NCBI GenBank assembly: GCA_025765615.1
Contig: JAIVFJ010000110.1
Location: forward strand, 1 to 64,000
Reading direction: 5' to 3'
DNA length: 64,000 nt
Source: Zopfochytrium polystomum
Lineage: Eukaryota; Chytridiomycota; Chytridiomycetes; Chytridiales; Chytridiaceae
The notes under the pieces are model-generated. The model did no database searches. It worked only from the letters and a program-made list of their open reading frames with translations, and had not been told where the DNA came from. Position numbers and translations under genes: made by a program. Of the stretch, positions 22,557-33,042 are shown one piece after another; position 1 is the stretch's first letter; each line of letters opens with the position of its first letter.

Positions 22557-25500
22557 ATGATGACAACCTCACTCCCCATTTCCATGCATCCCACAGTGGA
22601 ATACCAGTCACCGCCCTTTGAAGATATGCTCCTCGACCTCCCGCTCCCCCTGTTCCGAGCGGTGCTCGTGCATCTGCATCCACACCAGGTGCAGATGCTT
22701 CGATGCTGCTGCACGCATCTCCGAGAAGTCCTTCGTCTCCGTAATGCTTCCGACACTGCGACCGACGACGAAGCCGGCCAGACGGGCAGCGAGCGTCTTG
22801 TAAACTACCCCTTTGCCCTCGAAAACATGCGTTGCTCCAAAGCGATCAACGGGATCGACGTCACTGAAAGTCCGCCCGCCGGTAAAATCGGCCTCTCATG
22901 GAAGCAACTTGGCCCCGACTACCTTGCGGCCCTGTTTCACCTTTGCGGGTTCCACCAATCGGTGTTCATGCAGAGCGTGCCGGAGATCCTGCCTGAGCCG
23001 GGCAAATTCTACGGAAATTCCACGCCCCATCCGTACAGAGTGATGGTCGATGGAGGGTTCGTTCACGCGGAAAGCAAGAAGCGCATCGAGGATTACATGC
23101 AAAGCGAGGTTGCCAGGCTCGTGACCTCCGCGGCCAAGACTGTGGCCCGATACGCGGATTGCTACCCCCCGAATGTTTTGTTTTACAAGCATGATCTTTT
23201 GCAGTGGACGCTGGCGGCAGACGACGAGTATCTTTTCGCGGTGCTCGAACAAAAAAAAGATCTCTGGATGGTGAAACGGGAAGTCGACTTGACGCAGAAG
23301 GCAGTCGAAATCGGCGCATATCGCATTGCTCGCAAGCTCGTTCTCTCGGGCGCTGGCATCCGTTTCGCCGCGTACCTTCAGAAAGCAATGTGGTTAGACG
23401 ACGGAGCTCTGGTTCGTCTTTTGGTCACCGCGGCGCCGGCCTCGTTCAGCGCCCGCACAGTCTTGTCTTCGGAGGACGTCCAGACGCATTTCGATCAAAA
23501 GCACCTGGCCGCCATTGAGGCGTTGTTGGAAGCCGCTCCGGGCGGCATCAACGCCGAGCGTCCCTGGAGAAGACAGGACCGTCCCGACTGGGTACAGAGC
23601 GACGCCTGGATCGGATGGAACCACACCGTCTCGAGAATCCTGAAACGCCTCGTGGACACAAACTCCATCAGTGTGAAAAGCGCGCCGTCCTTTCTCTACG
23701 CCGCGTGCTCTGTCGGAGCACAAGACACTGCGGCCCAACTCGCGCGTTTTCCGGGGATTAAGTTTTCGTTCCTGGGAGCAATCTCGCGCGCTTGTCGGAA
23801 CGGACACGGCGCCGTTGTGGACATGCTGTTGAGCGAGGCCAAAGATCGCGGAATGAGCGTCCAAGATGTCGAGGGGGAAAACTTCCAAGACAGCGACGAC
23901 GAAAAGTCCTCCGGGACGGGTCACTCGATTGAAGAAATGTTTATTGAAGCCGCCGAGTGCGGTGATCACCAAGTTATCGCAGCCTTTGCTCGTCACTATG
24001 ACTATTATACAATTGAGCGCCGGATGGAGAGAGCGCTAAAGATTGCCAAACTTTTCGGACACGACCGCCTTTCGCGCTTTCTCCTATCCCAATACACTCG
24101 GCTCTATGTTGGACAGATGCTAAGGGGAGAGGATGACCCGATCACATTGGCGGATATGATTAGTTCAGCAGATCCCTCGGTCGCATTGGCAGATGCAATC
24201 TTGGCTGACTCTAGCAGTCAAGTCGCCACCCTCGTGGACAGTCATTACGCGTTGCTGGACGCTAAAGACACTATCCTCACCTCGGCCGTGTTTGCGGCCT
24301 CTGCAAACGTCTTGGCCTGGGCTGCTGACCGATGGGGCATCACAAATCCGGATTATGTGCTCTCTACAGCCTTGAACTGGGAAAACATAAAGATTGCAGA
24401 CTGGCTACTCCTTCATAGAGCCGATCTCAAGGGTTTGAAGTGGTCCACAATCCACTACCTTATCACTCGTTGTAGATTGACGTCCCTGGAGGTATTGACA
24501 GCCTCACCGGAGGCACTACCAAAACTAGGAAACACACGCAAACTCGATAACGTTGCAGAATTTGTTACCGGGAGATCGTTCATAGGCGGCACTGTTTTCG
24601 AAATGAGTCCGCTCTCTGTGCATCGGCGCTCTCGGATCGCCCTCGCGCTGTTCCAAGCCGGTGTTCTTGCTTTGCCACAAAAATACGACAACCACGACGT
24701 GGACAGATGGATGCGTGCGGCGTTTTATGCTGGGGACTCGGGACTGTACCAGATGACGGTTGAATATCTGGCGTCGGTATCCGTGCCCATCAAAGATTTT
24801 GCCCGCGATCGATGTGGATGCTTTGGGCACTCAACCGGAAAGGAGCCGATCGTGATTGTTGCGCTTCGCGAGTTTCAAAAGTTTGCCTCTGATTTCTGGT
24901 CCTTTGTTCCAAACCCGGCCGAGAGCGACCTTGCGTGTGCCCGTGACGTCCACGCAGGGCAAGTGGAGATTCTCGGCAGGATCGTTCAAGAGTTTGGTCT
25001 TGAATCCATGGGCGGAAGCATACTCGGCGAAAATGGCGCGTATTTGCCGCATGTCAAGACGTACCTTGATGAGGCTATCCGAAATCACCTTCGCCAAACA
25101 GTCGAAAAGTGGGCCGACCCCAAAAAGGACAATTTCACGAACGATTTCCTATCTTACGTTCTGTTCATCGACGACGGCCCGCTTTTTGCCGACTACACTG
25201 CCATCCTTGGGCCTTTTTGTTGGCTCAATCCCGACAGGAATCTGACAGCGCTAATTGAAAAGGCTATTGATCTCGATGCATGCAACGTATTGGCATCTGT
25301 TCCACCAAGCGCGCCTTTGCTCCAGACAAGCGCCCTGGAACGAGCCATGCGCGGAAACCGCAGCCGGACCGTCGAGCTCATCCTTTCGCGGAGACAGTCA
25401 AAGATTGATCTCGCAGAGTCTGCAATGAGAGATCTCGTTCTAATGACCCCCAGCGAGTCTTGGCTCAATGTCCTGGCGACCGTCGTGAAGCACTCCTCGC

Positions 25501-26075
25501 TGATCAACTTCACGTTCCCGCCCCGCTGTTTCCCCATTCACACGAGAACGATCTTGTACAGCTCCAAGAGCGAGACCGGGTTTCTCTTTCGAAAGAGGGC
25601 GCTCGAGATTGTCCGCCACCACAGCCCTATCTTCTTCGACGACGCCGACGCCGACTTTGATTTATCGTACCGGGTCGCGCTCGGGCGCGTCACCGCGCAA
25701 AGCCTGCTGGCCGCCGTGCCGGTCGCCAGCGATCGCCGCGGCGTGGTCCGATCGTGCGTCGCGACGATCGCCCAAATCGGCGGGGACCCCCGCTCCGTCG
25801 TGGACCTCCTGAAGCACGCCGCAGCCGACGACGCGGAACGGCTCGCTGGCGTCCAGGCCGCGCTCGAGTGCAGCGTGGGTGTCGGCCCTCTGCGGCCGAG
25901 CGTTGCCGATGCAGTCCTGCGGTACGCCGTGGCGGAAGCGGGCCTGCCGCGCGACGAGCTGGCGACGGTCGTGCGGGAAAAGTGGAGGGCGTTGTCGCAG
26001 CGGTCGCGGCAGAGGTCTGTGGAGGACGTTCGGTGCTTGACGCTTTTGGTCTCTGCGCTGCGTGACCTTTGTTGA
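22557..26075 (+). CDS. F-box-like protein with divergent ankyrin-type repeats
   Basis: Single large exon of about 1172 residues; I start at the first ATG (MMTTSLPISMHP), since upstream codons lack ATG. Near residues 25-60, DMLLDLPLPLFRAVLVHLHP followed by VQMLRCCCTHLREVL has the look of an F-box (Leu-Pro, then a Cys/Leu helix). The rest is alpha-helical with irregular ankyrin-like units, for example AYRIARKLVLSGAG, ALVRLLVTAAP, HLAAIEALLEAAPGG, GHGAVVDMLLSEA and FGHDRLSRFLLSQ. F-box proteins link SCF ubiquitin ligase to substrates; whether this one binds Skp1 is inference. It has no signal peptide. Codon use is GC-rich like the housekeeping genes nearby, unlike the F-box-like gene at 48,748. 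Confidence 0.72.
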   Translation: MMTTSLPISMHPTVEYQSPPFEDMLLDLPLPLFRAVLVHLHPHQVQMLRCCCTHLREVLRLRNASDTATDDEAGQTGSERLVNYPFALENMRCSKAINGIDVTESPPAGKIGLSWKQLGPDYLAALFHLCGFHQSVFMQSVPEILPEPGKFYGNSTPHPYRVMVDGGFVHAESKKRIEDYMQSEVARLVTSAAKTVARYADCYPPNVLFYKHDLLQWTLAADDEYLFAVLEQKKDLWMVKREVDLTQKAVEIGAYRIARKLVLSGAGIRFAAYLQKAMWLDDGALVRLLVTAAPASFSARTVLSSEDVQTHFDQKHLAAIEALLEAAPGGINAERPWRRQDRPDWVQSDAWIGWNHTVSRILKRLVDTNSISVKSAPSFLYAACSVGAQDTAAQLARFPGIKFSFLGAISRACRNGHGAVVDMLLSEAKDRGMSVQDVEGENFQDSDDEKSSGTGHSIEEMFIEAAECGDHQVIAAFARHYDYYTIERRMERALKIAKLFGHDRLSRFLLSQYTRLYVGQMLRGEDDPITLADMISSADPSVALADAILADSSSQVATLVDSHYALLDAKDTILTSAVFAASANVLAWAADRWGITNPDYVLSTALNWENIKIADWLLLHRADLKGLKWSTIHYLITRCRLTSLEVLTASPEALPKLGNTRKLDNVAEFVTGRSFIGGTVFEMSPLSVHRRSRIALALFQAGVLALPQKYDNHDVDRWMRAAFYAGDSGLYQMTVEYLASVSVPIKDFARDRCGCFGHSTGKEPIVIVALREFQKFASDFWSFVPNPAESDLACARDVHAGQVEILGRIVQEFGLESMGGSILGENGAYLPHVKTYLDEAIRNHLRQTVEKWADPKKDNFTNDFLSYVLFIDDGPLFADYTAILGPFCWLNPDRNLTALIEKAIDLDACNVLASVPPSAPLLQTSALERAMRGNRSRTVELILSRRQSKIDLAESAMRDLVLMTPSESWLNVLATVVKHSSLINFTFPPRCFPIHTRTILYSSKSETGFLFRKRALEIVRHHSPIFFDDADADFDLSYRVALGRVTAQSLLAAVPVASDRRGVVRSCVATIAQIGGDPRSVVDLLKHAAADDAERLAGVQAALECSVGVGPLRPSVADAVLRYAVAEAGLPRDELATVVREKWRALSQRSRQRSVEDVRCLTLLVSALRDLC

Positions 26076-26635
26076 AACCCCTATCCGAGGTTAGACGAGA
26101 CCGAGCCCAACGGAGAGGTTTTTTTTCTTTTTTTTTGTTCTATTGGCTTATCTATTCTTGATTCCATTGAGCACAGTTTTCGCCTCAATTATAGATTTTT
26201 GCAAGTCTTTTTCCATTGTCACATTTGTGGGGCTGAGTCTGGCACGTTTTCTGTGGACGAACAAACTCCATGTACCCTCCTTGGAATTTTTGGACTATGG
26301 TCGACTTGTCCTCTCTTTGGCATAGTATGAAAGGAGGCTGTGTGTATGCGTGTGTGTGCCCGAACATCCATCAGGCTGTTCTAATTGCCGTGTCCATCCC
26401 ATTGCGTCCGGGTACGCCGCCGCCACCGCCCGGTCGCCGCCAACGGGAGCGTTTTCACCTTCAAGTACCCTGGTATCGGCTCCGACCTCTTCCGCCGGTA
26501 CCGTCCCTAATCTCCGCTGCTGTCAGCTACCCAAACGTGCTTCCTCACGTCCCATCGCTTGAAACGGGCCGCCCGACCGCTACAGCCCGTTTTCCGGCCC
26601 CGGTTCTGCGACGCCCAAAATACATCGTCCTTGTG

Positions 26636-26677
<42 letters not shown>

Positions 26678-26999
26678 GATTACGGTCAGGAGCGATTCCA
26701 GGCTCGGAAGAACGCGATCCGGGACATGTTTCCTATTTGCTATACTGCGATTCGAATCCCCATGCAAAAAAAATAAAAAATAAAATAAAATAGCAACTAC
26801 ACGGCTTAGCAACCAAAAAAAAAAAACGAAAACAACAGTGATACGCACACGCGCTCATCTCCCTGCATACATGCGACGGGCCAAGCAAGAGAAGCACGAG
26901 AATACGCGCCACCAAAAAACAAGAAAGGCAGGTCGTAGGGCGGGAGACGGGGGCAAAAAAACCGCCGAACAGAACGCCCCATCACGCAACACAACCACA
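26076..26999. other. Intergenic region with (CA)n
   Basis: 3' flanks of two converging genes. It includes a CA run (about 26638-26673) and A-rich tracts (26766-26830). No gene seen. Confidence 0.55.
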
Positions 27000-27645
27000 T
27001 CACTCCCTCCTGCCGCCGCCACCGCCGCCGCCGCCGCCGCCCAAGAACCGGTCGGCGACAAAGTGCTCGACTTTGGACGCGAGGTTGCCGCCGCCGCCAC
27101 CGCCGCCGCCGGTAGCACCTTGGTTGTGTTGGTGGTGGTGGTGGTGGTGCTGGCGGCCCGACTGTTGTTGTTGCTGTTGCTGCAGCGCGGGGTCGGAGAA
27201 CGGGGCACCGCCGGCGCCGTAAGCGCCTTGGGTTCCGAACGCTCCGCCGCCGCTGTAGGCGTCGCCGCCGCCGCCGCGGCCGTACGCGCTGTCCGAGGCG
27301 TACCGGTCGCCGCCGCCGGTGCCGGTGCCGGTGCGGGCGGAGCCGGCACCGGAACCGCTTCCATGAGCGCCACTGCCGGAGCCTCGGTACGCATCGTCAC
27401 CTCCTCCGCCTCCGTACGCGCCGCCAGGGCCGCCATACGCGCCACCGCCACCTCCTCCCTCGCGTCCGTACGCGTCGCCGCCGCCGCCGAGCGAACCGAC
27501 CGGCTGCGGCGGCTGACGGGGCTGCGGGGGCCTGGTACTGGTTCTGTTCGTAGTTGTTGTTGTCGCCGCCGCCGCCGGCGCGGATGGCGTCGAAGCCGTG
27601 CTTGAGCGCGCTTTCGAAGCGGTTGTTGTTGTTGTTGGAGGACAT
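27000..27645 (-). CDS. Gly/Gln/His-rich low-complexity protein, apparent +1 frameshift
   Basis: Starts MSSNNNNNRFESALKHGFDA, passes a Gly run, NNNYEQNQYQ, then Pro/Gln-rich, GGGGDAYG-type repeats, a Gln run, a His run and Gly-rich sequence around NLASKVEHFVADRFL, ending GGRRE and TGA at 27000-27002. The distance from ATG (27645) to this stop is one base more than a multiple of three. The frame changes near 27525-27530 (CAGGCCCCCGC): dropping one base gives QYQPPQPRQPPQPVGSLGGGG, matching the composition on both sides. The two amphipathic motifs near the ends are the only non-repetitive parts. The function is unknown; Gly/Gln/Asn-rich proteins of this kind are often condensate- or RNA-associated, which is speculation here. 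Confidence 0.65.
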
Positions 27646-27732
27646 TCTTGTTTTTGCTTTTGTGTTTTTTTGTGATTTTTTTTCCCGCACTTGCTTGTGT
27701 GTTGGGGGGGAGTTTTCTTCTTGCCTTCTTCT

Positions 27733-27764
<32 letters not shown>

Positions 27765-28328
27765 TGGTTCTCTTCTTTTTCATTTCTTTCTTCTGGTCCA
27801 CATTGTTCCCCACAAAAATATTGTTCCCCATATCGCGAGCGCGCCGTCATGCTGTTTGTTAGGAGAATGCCTCCCATTTTGGAGTGTTGGGTTCGAGCGC
27901 AAGCCGTTGAACCTTCCACTCGAGTCGGAACCCGCCGCCGACAGCGCCAGCTTGTTCCTTGTGTGGTGGGTGTGTACACCCGCGTGACCGTTTGCGTCCA
28001 TGCGTACGCTCTCACTCCCTCTCTCTCGCTCTCACACACACGCAGTGCGCGCACAAGCCCACACACACACACACACACACACAGAGAAACACAAGCATTT
28101 TTTCAAGTCCCAGGGGATTTTCTGTTTATCCGTTGTCAGTTTAGCCAGTTTTTCCTCTGCGAAAAACTCTCATCTGTCCAAACAAAGAGCGTCCGCGCGG
28201 TTTGCGTCCGCGCGCGCAGCCCGCCCAGGCCACGTGGCAGAGTGTGCGCTGCTTGCTTGCTTGCTTGCTTGCGTGGTGGTGTCAGCAGCTGATCGTTGAA
28301 AAAAAAAAAAAACAAAAAAAACTATGGG

Positions 28329-28409
<81 letters not shown>

Positions 28410-28795
28410 CTCTCAGCTCTCCCAACCAATCCCGTTCTCCACCGGGTTATTTATTATCAGCGGCTAATAAAACGAAGAAAAGAAAACAAAAAAATATGGT
28501 ACTCGATCGTTTATTATAAAAAGCGCAGCTTGCGGCTGTTTTCGGCTTTTTCTTTCCTCCCCCCTCCACGGCCGGGAAAAACAAAGACAGAAAAGGTGCA
28601 AGTTGCGATCGAAGAAAAAAGGGATTCTTGCTATTCTCACGCATTCCTCACGCCACTCGGCTCGCTCTCTCTCGTTTTCCCACCAGCCTCATACTCTCCT
28701 CACTCACACCCCCCCCAGCCCGCAATTTGCCCACGAGCCCCGTACAACACAACCACACACACACACTCTCACACACACACACGGACACAACAAAG
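27646..28795. other. Divergent promoter region with microsatellites
   Basis: Between two divergently transcribed genes. It contains T-runs (about 27728-27765), a CA run (28063-28082) and a CT run (about 28333-28402). No gene seen. Confidence 0.55.
28333..28402. repeat. (CT)n microsatellite
   Basis: About 70 bp of near-pure CT in the promoter region of the lipase gene. Confidence 0.85.
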
Positions 28796-29179
28796 ATGCG
28801 CCTCACCACCCTCATTGCCGCCGCCGCCTCGCACCTCCTCCTCGTCTTGATCACCAGCGCCAGCGCCAGCGCCGTCCTCCGCGACGCGCGGCTGAGCGCG
28901 GCCAAGCCGCGCGGGTGGGACGCTGCGCACGTAGCGCGCGAGCGGGAGCTTGCTGCGGCGGTGGACGCGCGGGTGGACGAGTTTGCCGGGCGCGTGGGGC
29001 ACGACGCGCGGCGGTACTACGCGGAGGTGCGCGCGGCCGACAAGCGCGTGTTTGAGCTGACGGTCGCGACCGGGTGGCATAACAAGAAGCAGGAGGACGG
29101 CGGCAAGGTGAGGTGTTTTCTTTTTTTTTTTTTTTTTTTGGGAGGTTGTTTGGTGGTGGGATATGAGTGTGCGTGTTCC

Positions 29180-29214
<35 letters not shown>

Positions 29215-30450
29215 GAGGGAGGGAGGGAGGGAGGGAGGGACTATTGCGCGCCGCAATCGCAATCATCGGAGTGAGGGGCTGTCGCTGTCCCACGCATCCA
29301 TCCATCCATCCACCCATCCAGCCCAGGCCCAGCCATGCTCAGCAGCCCAGCATCACATGGCGCGCCGGACCGGTGATCTCATCATCGCCATCTTTTTTGT
29401 TTGTCTTCTTCTGTTTCCCAAATTTGGGCAAATGGGCGGCGCGGCATTTTTTTTTTTTTTTTTTTTTTTTTTTTGTCTCCATCCCTGTCCTCACTGAACC
29501 CCCCTATCTTTCTCCCAAACAACCAAAACCCAAACACACACTCACACACACAGCTGCGGCGCCGCGGCGGCGGCGGCCACTCGACCGCGACCGGCAGCGG
29601 CCTGACCGCGCCCGCCCTGCGCGCGAGCATCCGCACCCACGTGCAGCTGGCCGCCACCGCCTACTGCGCGCCCGCCGTCATCGCCGCCTGGAACTGCACC
29701 GCCTGCACCACCGCCTTCCCGCAACTCCACTCGATCGTGCAGACCGCCGACCCGGACACGAACCCGCTGACCACCACCGCCATGCAGGGCTTCGTCGGCG
29801 TCGACCCGGCCTCCCGCACCGTCTTTGCCGCGTTCCGCGGCTCCGTCGACTTTGCAAACTACGTCCAGGACCTCAGCTTCATCCAGCTCGACGCCGCCGC
29901 GGACCTCGGAACCCCGCCCTCGGGGGACAAGCCGTACGTCCACTCTGGCTTCCTCAAGTCCTGGCGCGCCGTCCGCAACGCGACCCTCGCCGCCGTCGCC
30001 GCCGCCGCCGCCCGCTTCCCGGACTACGCCGTCGCGTTCGTCGGACACAGCTCGGGCGGCGCCGTCGCGATCCTCGCGGCGCTGGACGCCACCAACAGCA
30101 GCTCTCCCCTCCTCGCCGCATCGCGCGCGTCCGTGACGACCGCGGGGCAACCGCGCGTCGGCAACGCGGCGTTCGCGGAGCTGGTCGCGGCCCGCGGGTT
30201 GGGCGGCGGGGTGCGTCGCGGGGTGAACTACGACGACATTGTGCCGCACCTGCCGCCGGCCGGCCTCGGGTTCCGCCACCACGTGGCCGAGGCGTGGATC
30301 GACGCCGCGGGCGACAGCGTGCAGTGCGACGACGTCGCGGCCGCGAACAACGGCGAGGACACGAACTGCATGGCCACCATCCCGCCGTGGGTGTCGACCA
30401 CCGCGCACGTGCTGTACGACGGCGTCGCGCTCGGCGGCGGGTCGTGCTGA
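28796..30450 (+). CDS. Secreted class 3 (fungal) lipase
   Basis: Hydrolyses triacylglycerol esters outside the cell. Two exons, 28796-29107 and 29554-30450, phase 0, giving 402 residues. MRLTTLIAAAASHLLLVLIT is a signal peptide. The mature part has VQLAATAYCAP, FRGSVDFANYVQDLSF (oxyanion strand and helix), VHSGFLKSW, the nucleophile elbow GHSSGGAVA (Ser about 270), QPRVGNAAFAELV, and YDDIVPHLPP followed by FRHHVAEAWI, the order of the alpha/beta-hydrolase lipase_3 family. The catalytic triad would be Ser270 with the Asp and His of the last two motifs. The 446-nt intron is long for this locus and filled with TG, GGGA, CATC and poly-T repeats. The N-terminal 80 residues before the intron form a helical, charged propeptide-like region. 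Confidence 0.92.
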
Positions 30451-31129
30451 AGAAAGCGTTCGCGCGCGTGTTGTCCTGCGTGTCGATGAATCCTGCGTGT
30501 CGATCCTCTCATCAACCAACCGCACCAACTGTGAATAACTTTAACTGCTCTCTTCCCTCTCTCTTTCCTTTGTCAGTCAAACGTGCCTCATTTCCCCACC
30601 CACCACACACCCCAACCCAGAAAAAAAAAAACTAGGACTCCGTTTTCCGGGGCGAGAAAGGATAAAAAAAAAAAAAAAAAAAAAAAAAGCACAAAAAGAA
30701 AACAATAACTGACCTCTACCTTCCCGCCCCTCTCCTCATCAAGCCTTTTCTCCCTGCTGTCTCGTTAATCTTTTTACTTTCTTTCTCTACCCCTTCCCCC
30801 CTGCGAACCGGTGGGATGGAAGGGGGGTGGTGGGGTCTCGCCCACCGAAACTCATCACCGCCACCCACTTTCCCCTCCTTTTTTCTTTCTTTTTTTTTGG
30901 TTTGTTTGTATGGGCCCTAACGACGGCTCAAACGAGCTCCTTTTTTTTTCTTTTTTTTTTTCTTCTTAATTTTTGGTTGTTTGCCACCCCCCCACGTTTT
31001 TTGGTCTGAGAACCGGAAATAAGGAAAATAGGAATAATGAAAAGGAACAAAAGAAAGCGAAGCGAACTCCTAAGATGGGAGGGGGGAAGGTTATCAATAC
31101 TTCGCACATCTGTGAAGCGCACCCGGACT

Positions 31130-31470
31130 TTTTCAATAACAAAAGTGGTTCAATCGGGTTTCAAAACCAAAGTTTTTTAAGTCAACCTCCCCGTCAAGCT
31201 CCTGTAATCATTCCTATCCAAATTGCTTGAGTGAAGCACACAGAAGTGGGGGGGATTAAAACCACCTCTAAGCACTCATACAGTGTCTAAGAGCGGGAGA
31301 AGCGTAGACAACACTGGGACCAGCCCGAATGCCATCATCTTTACTCTTGAAGACAAGTCAGAGGATCCTAAAAGGTGTAGGTAATGTGTGCAAACTCCAA
31401 CAGGCCTGGCTTTGTGTTCTTGTGGCGCTGGACACAAAGGGTGAATGCAAATTTTCCCCCTTGTCAACGT
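31130..31470. repeat. Remnant of a dispersed repeat
   Basis: Shares segments with 55,380-55,760: CCCGTCAAGCTC followed by TAATCATT and a C/TCTATC tract, and GGTAATGTGTGCAAACTC compared with GGTAATATGTGTAAACTC. It is too decayed to classify. Confidence 0.5.
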
Positions 31471-32219
31471 GTTCCCTCATCTTATCAGCCTTGATCCAGT
31501 TCTAAGTCCACGAATGCTGTGAAAAAATTAACGCTAGGCAGCCCAATAGTGAGATTCAAAAAGCGTCCCATATTTTGAACCAATTTTTTGTTTTCGTAAA
31601 ATTAATGATTAAAATCTGCCCGGTACTCTCAAGTGACCTGTTCATTGCATGCTCTAATTGCAAGGATTGTGTTTTGCTGGTCGTTTTGTAAGGCTGATAT
31701 GTAAAAGCAGCTGTGGTAACAGCATTTCAAATCTAGCCCTCGATGTCCCACCGGTGGGATTTTGCCTCGGTACTGAGAGGGATAAAGAGGGGGGGGGGGG
31801 GGGGGAAAAACAAGAAGAAAAAAAAAAACGTGCTTTCCCCGAAAACCCTCCCCGCCCTTTTTGCGAAGCGAAAAGCAAAGCTCGGCACCGCGGGTGCCCG
31901 CCCACTCTTGCATGCGTCATCCCCATTCTTCCATTCCCAATCCGCTCGATTGTGGCTTTCGCAAAAGCACACCCAGCAGGTTGGGGGAGCCAACCAACCA
32001 ACCAACTAACCAAATGAGGGGGGGAAAACAAAAAGAAAGAAAGAAGGAAAGAAGGAAGGAAAGGAAGAGCCACAAAGCCGCTGCTTGTTGATCGCGGTCG
32101 ATCCGCCCGAGGAGCGCGCGCCTTGCGAGTTCCGCCGGCAGAGATGGAGCTCGAAATTTTTTCCTTTTTTGGGGGGGCTGGTTGGTGGGGTCGCGTGACG
32201 ACGGACGGGTTTGTGTCTT

Positions 32220-32266
<47 letters not shown>

Positions 32267-32433
32267 ACTGACACTTCTCTCTTCCTGTCTCTTCGTCTGA
32301 CTCTGTCTCTCTCTCTCCCGATTTATTTGGCTCAGCGTTGTCTCGATCAGCATGCAGCCACAAGCTTCTCGCAACAGAAAATGAAGTGTATCAGACACAC
32401 ACACACTTCTCCCTCGCTCTCTCTCTCTCTCTC

Positions 32434-32450
<17 letters not shown>

Positions 32451-32509
<59 letters not shown>
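32451..32509. repeat. (CT)n microsatellite
   Basis: A run of CT of about 60 bp, preceded by a shorter CT stretch at 32415-32435. Confidence 0.85.
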
Positions 32510-32512
<3 letters not shown>

Positions 32513-32935
32513 CCCTCTCCCTCTGTCCTTCTCTCTTTCTCTGCACAAAAACATCAACAATTCCCAATCCCCAATCCCAATCAAAAATCAATCCAATTCC
32601 CTGCACTGGCACGGTTTCGTCATCATCCAGCGGCCGCGAGGTGAAAGAAGAAGGCACCCTTCCTGTACTTACTGTGCGAAAGACGACAACAACGAACGAC
32701 GATGAGGACGCCGCCGCCGCCCGCCGCCGCCGTCCTCACCCCCCGCTTTACTCAACCGTCCTCCCCTTCTCTGCACGCCGACAGCCCTGATAACCTCCCT
32801 TGAACGAAACAAAAGTGGCTGGCGCCGTGTAACCACTGCATTGAAATGCATCTGCCCCACACCCCCCCACTTCTTGCCAGCCAGCCGCCCTTTGCCGATC
32901 CTCTTCTCACGTCTCACACTGATCGCCGGCTTCTC

Positions 32936-32968
<33 letters not shown>

Positions 32969-33042
32969 CATGTTTGCAACTTTCAGACACCAAGAGCCTC
33001 ATTCGTTTTTTCAATAATCCCCCGGACGACTCAAACCACACT

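Larger units (their letters stand above)
30451..33042. other. Long intergenic region rich in simple repeats
   Basis: About 2.6 kb without a supported gene. It contains poly-A (30664-30688), poly-T tracts (30940-30962), a poly-G run (31791-31805), GAAG tracts (32035-32068), CT microsatellites (32220-32270, 32415-32510) and poly-T (32938-32968). Part of it is a dispersed-repeat remnant. Confidence 0.6.

Noticed and set aside
26838..27605. Plus-strand Ala/Val-rich ORF
   Set aside because: Antisense reading of the Gly-rich minus-strand gene and its GC repeats.
29542..30528. Long minus-strand ORF (328 codons) opposite the lipase
   Set aside because: It is the antisense shadow of the GC-rich lipase exon, with biased Arg/Val/Gly composition and no domain.
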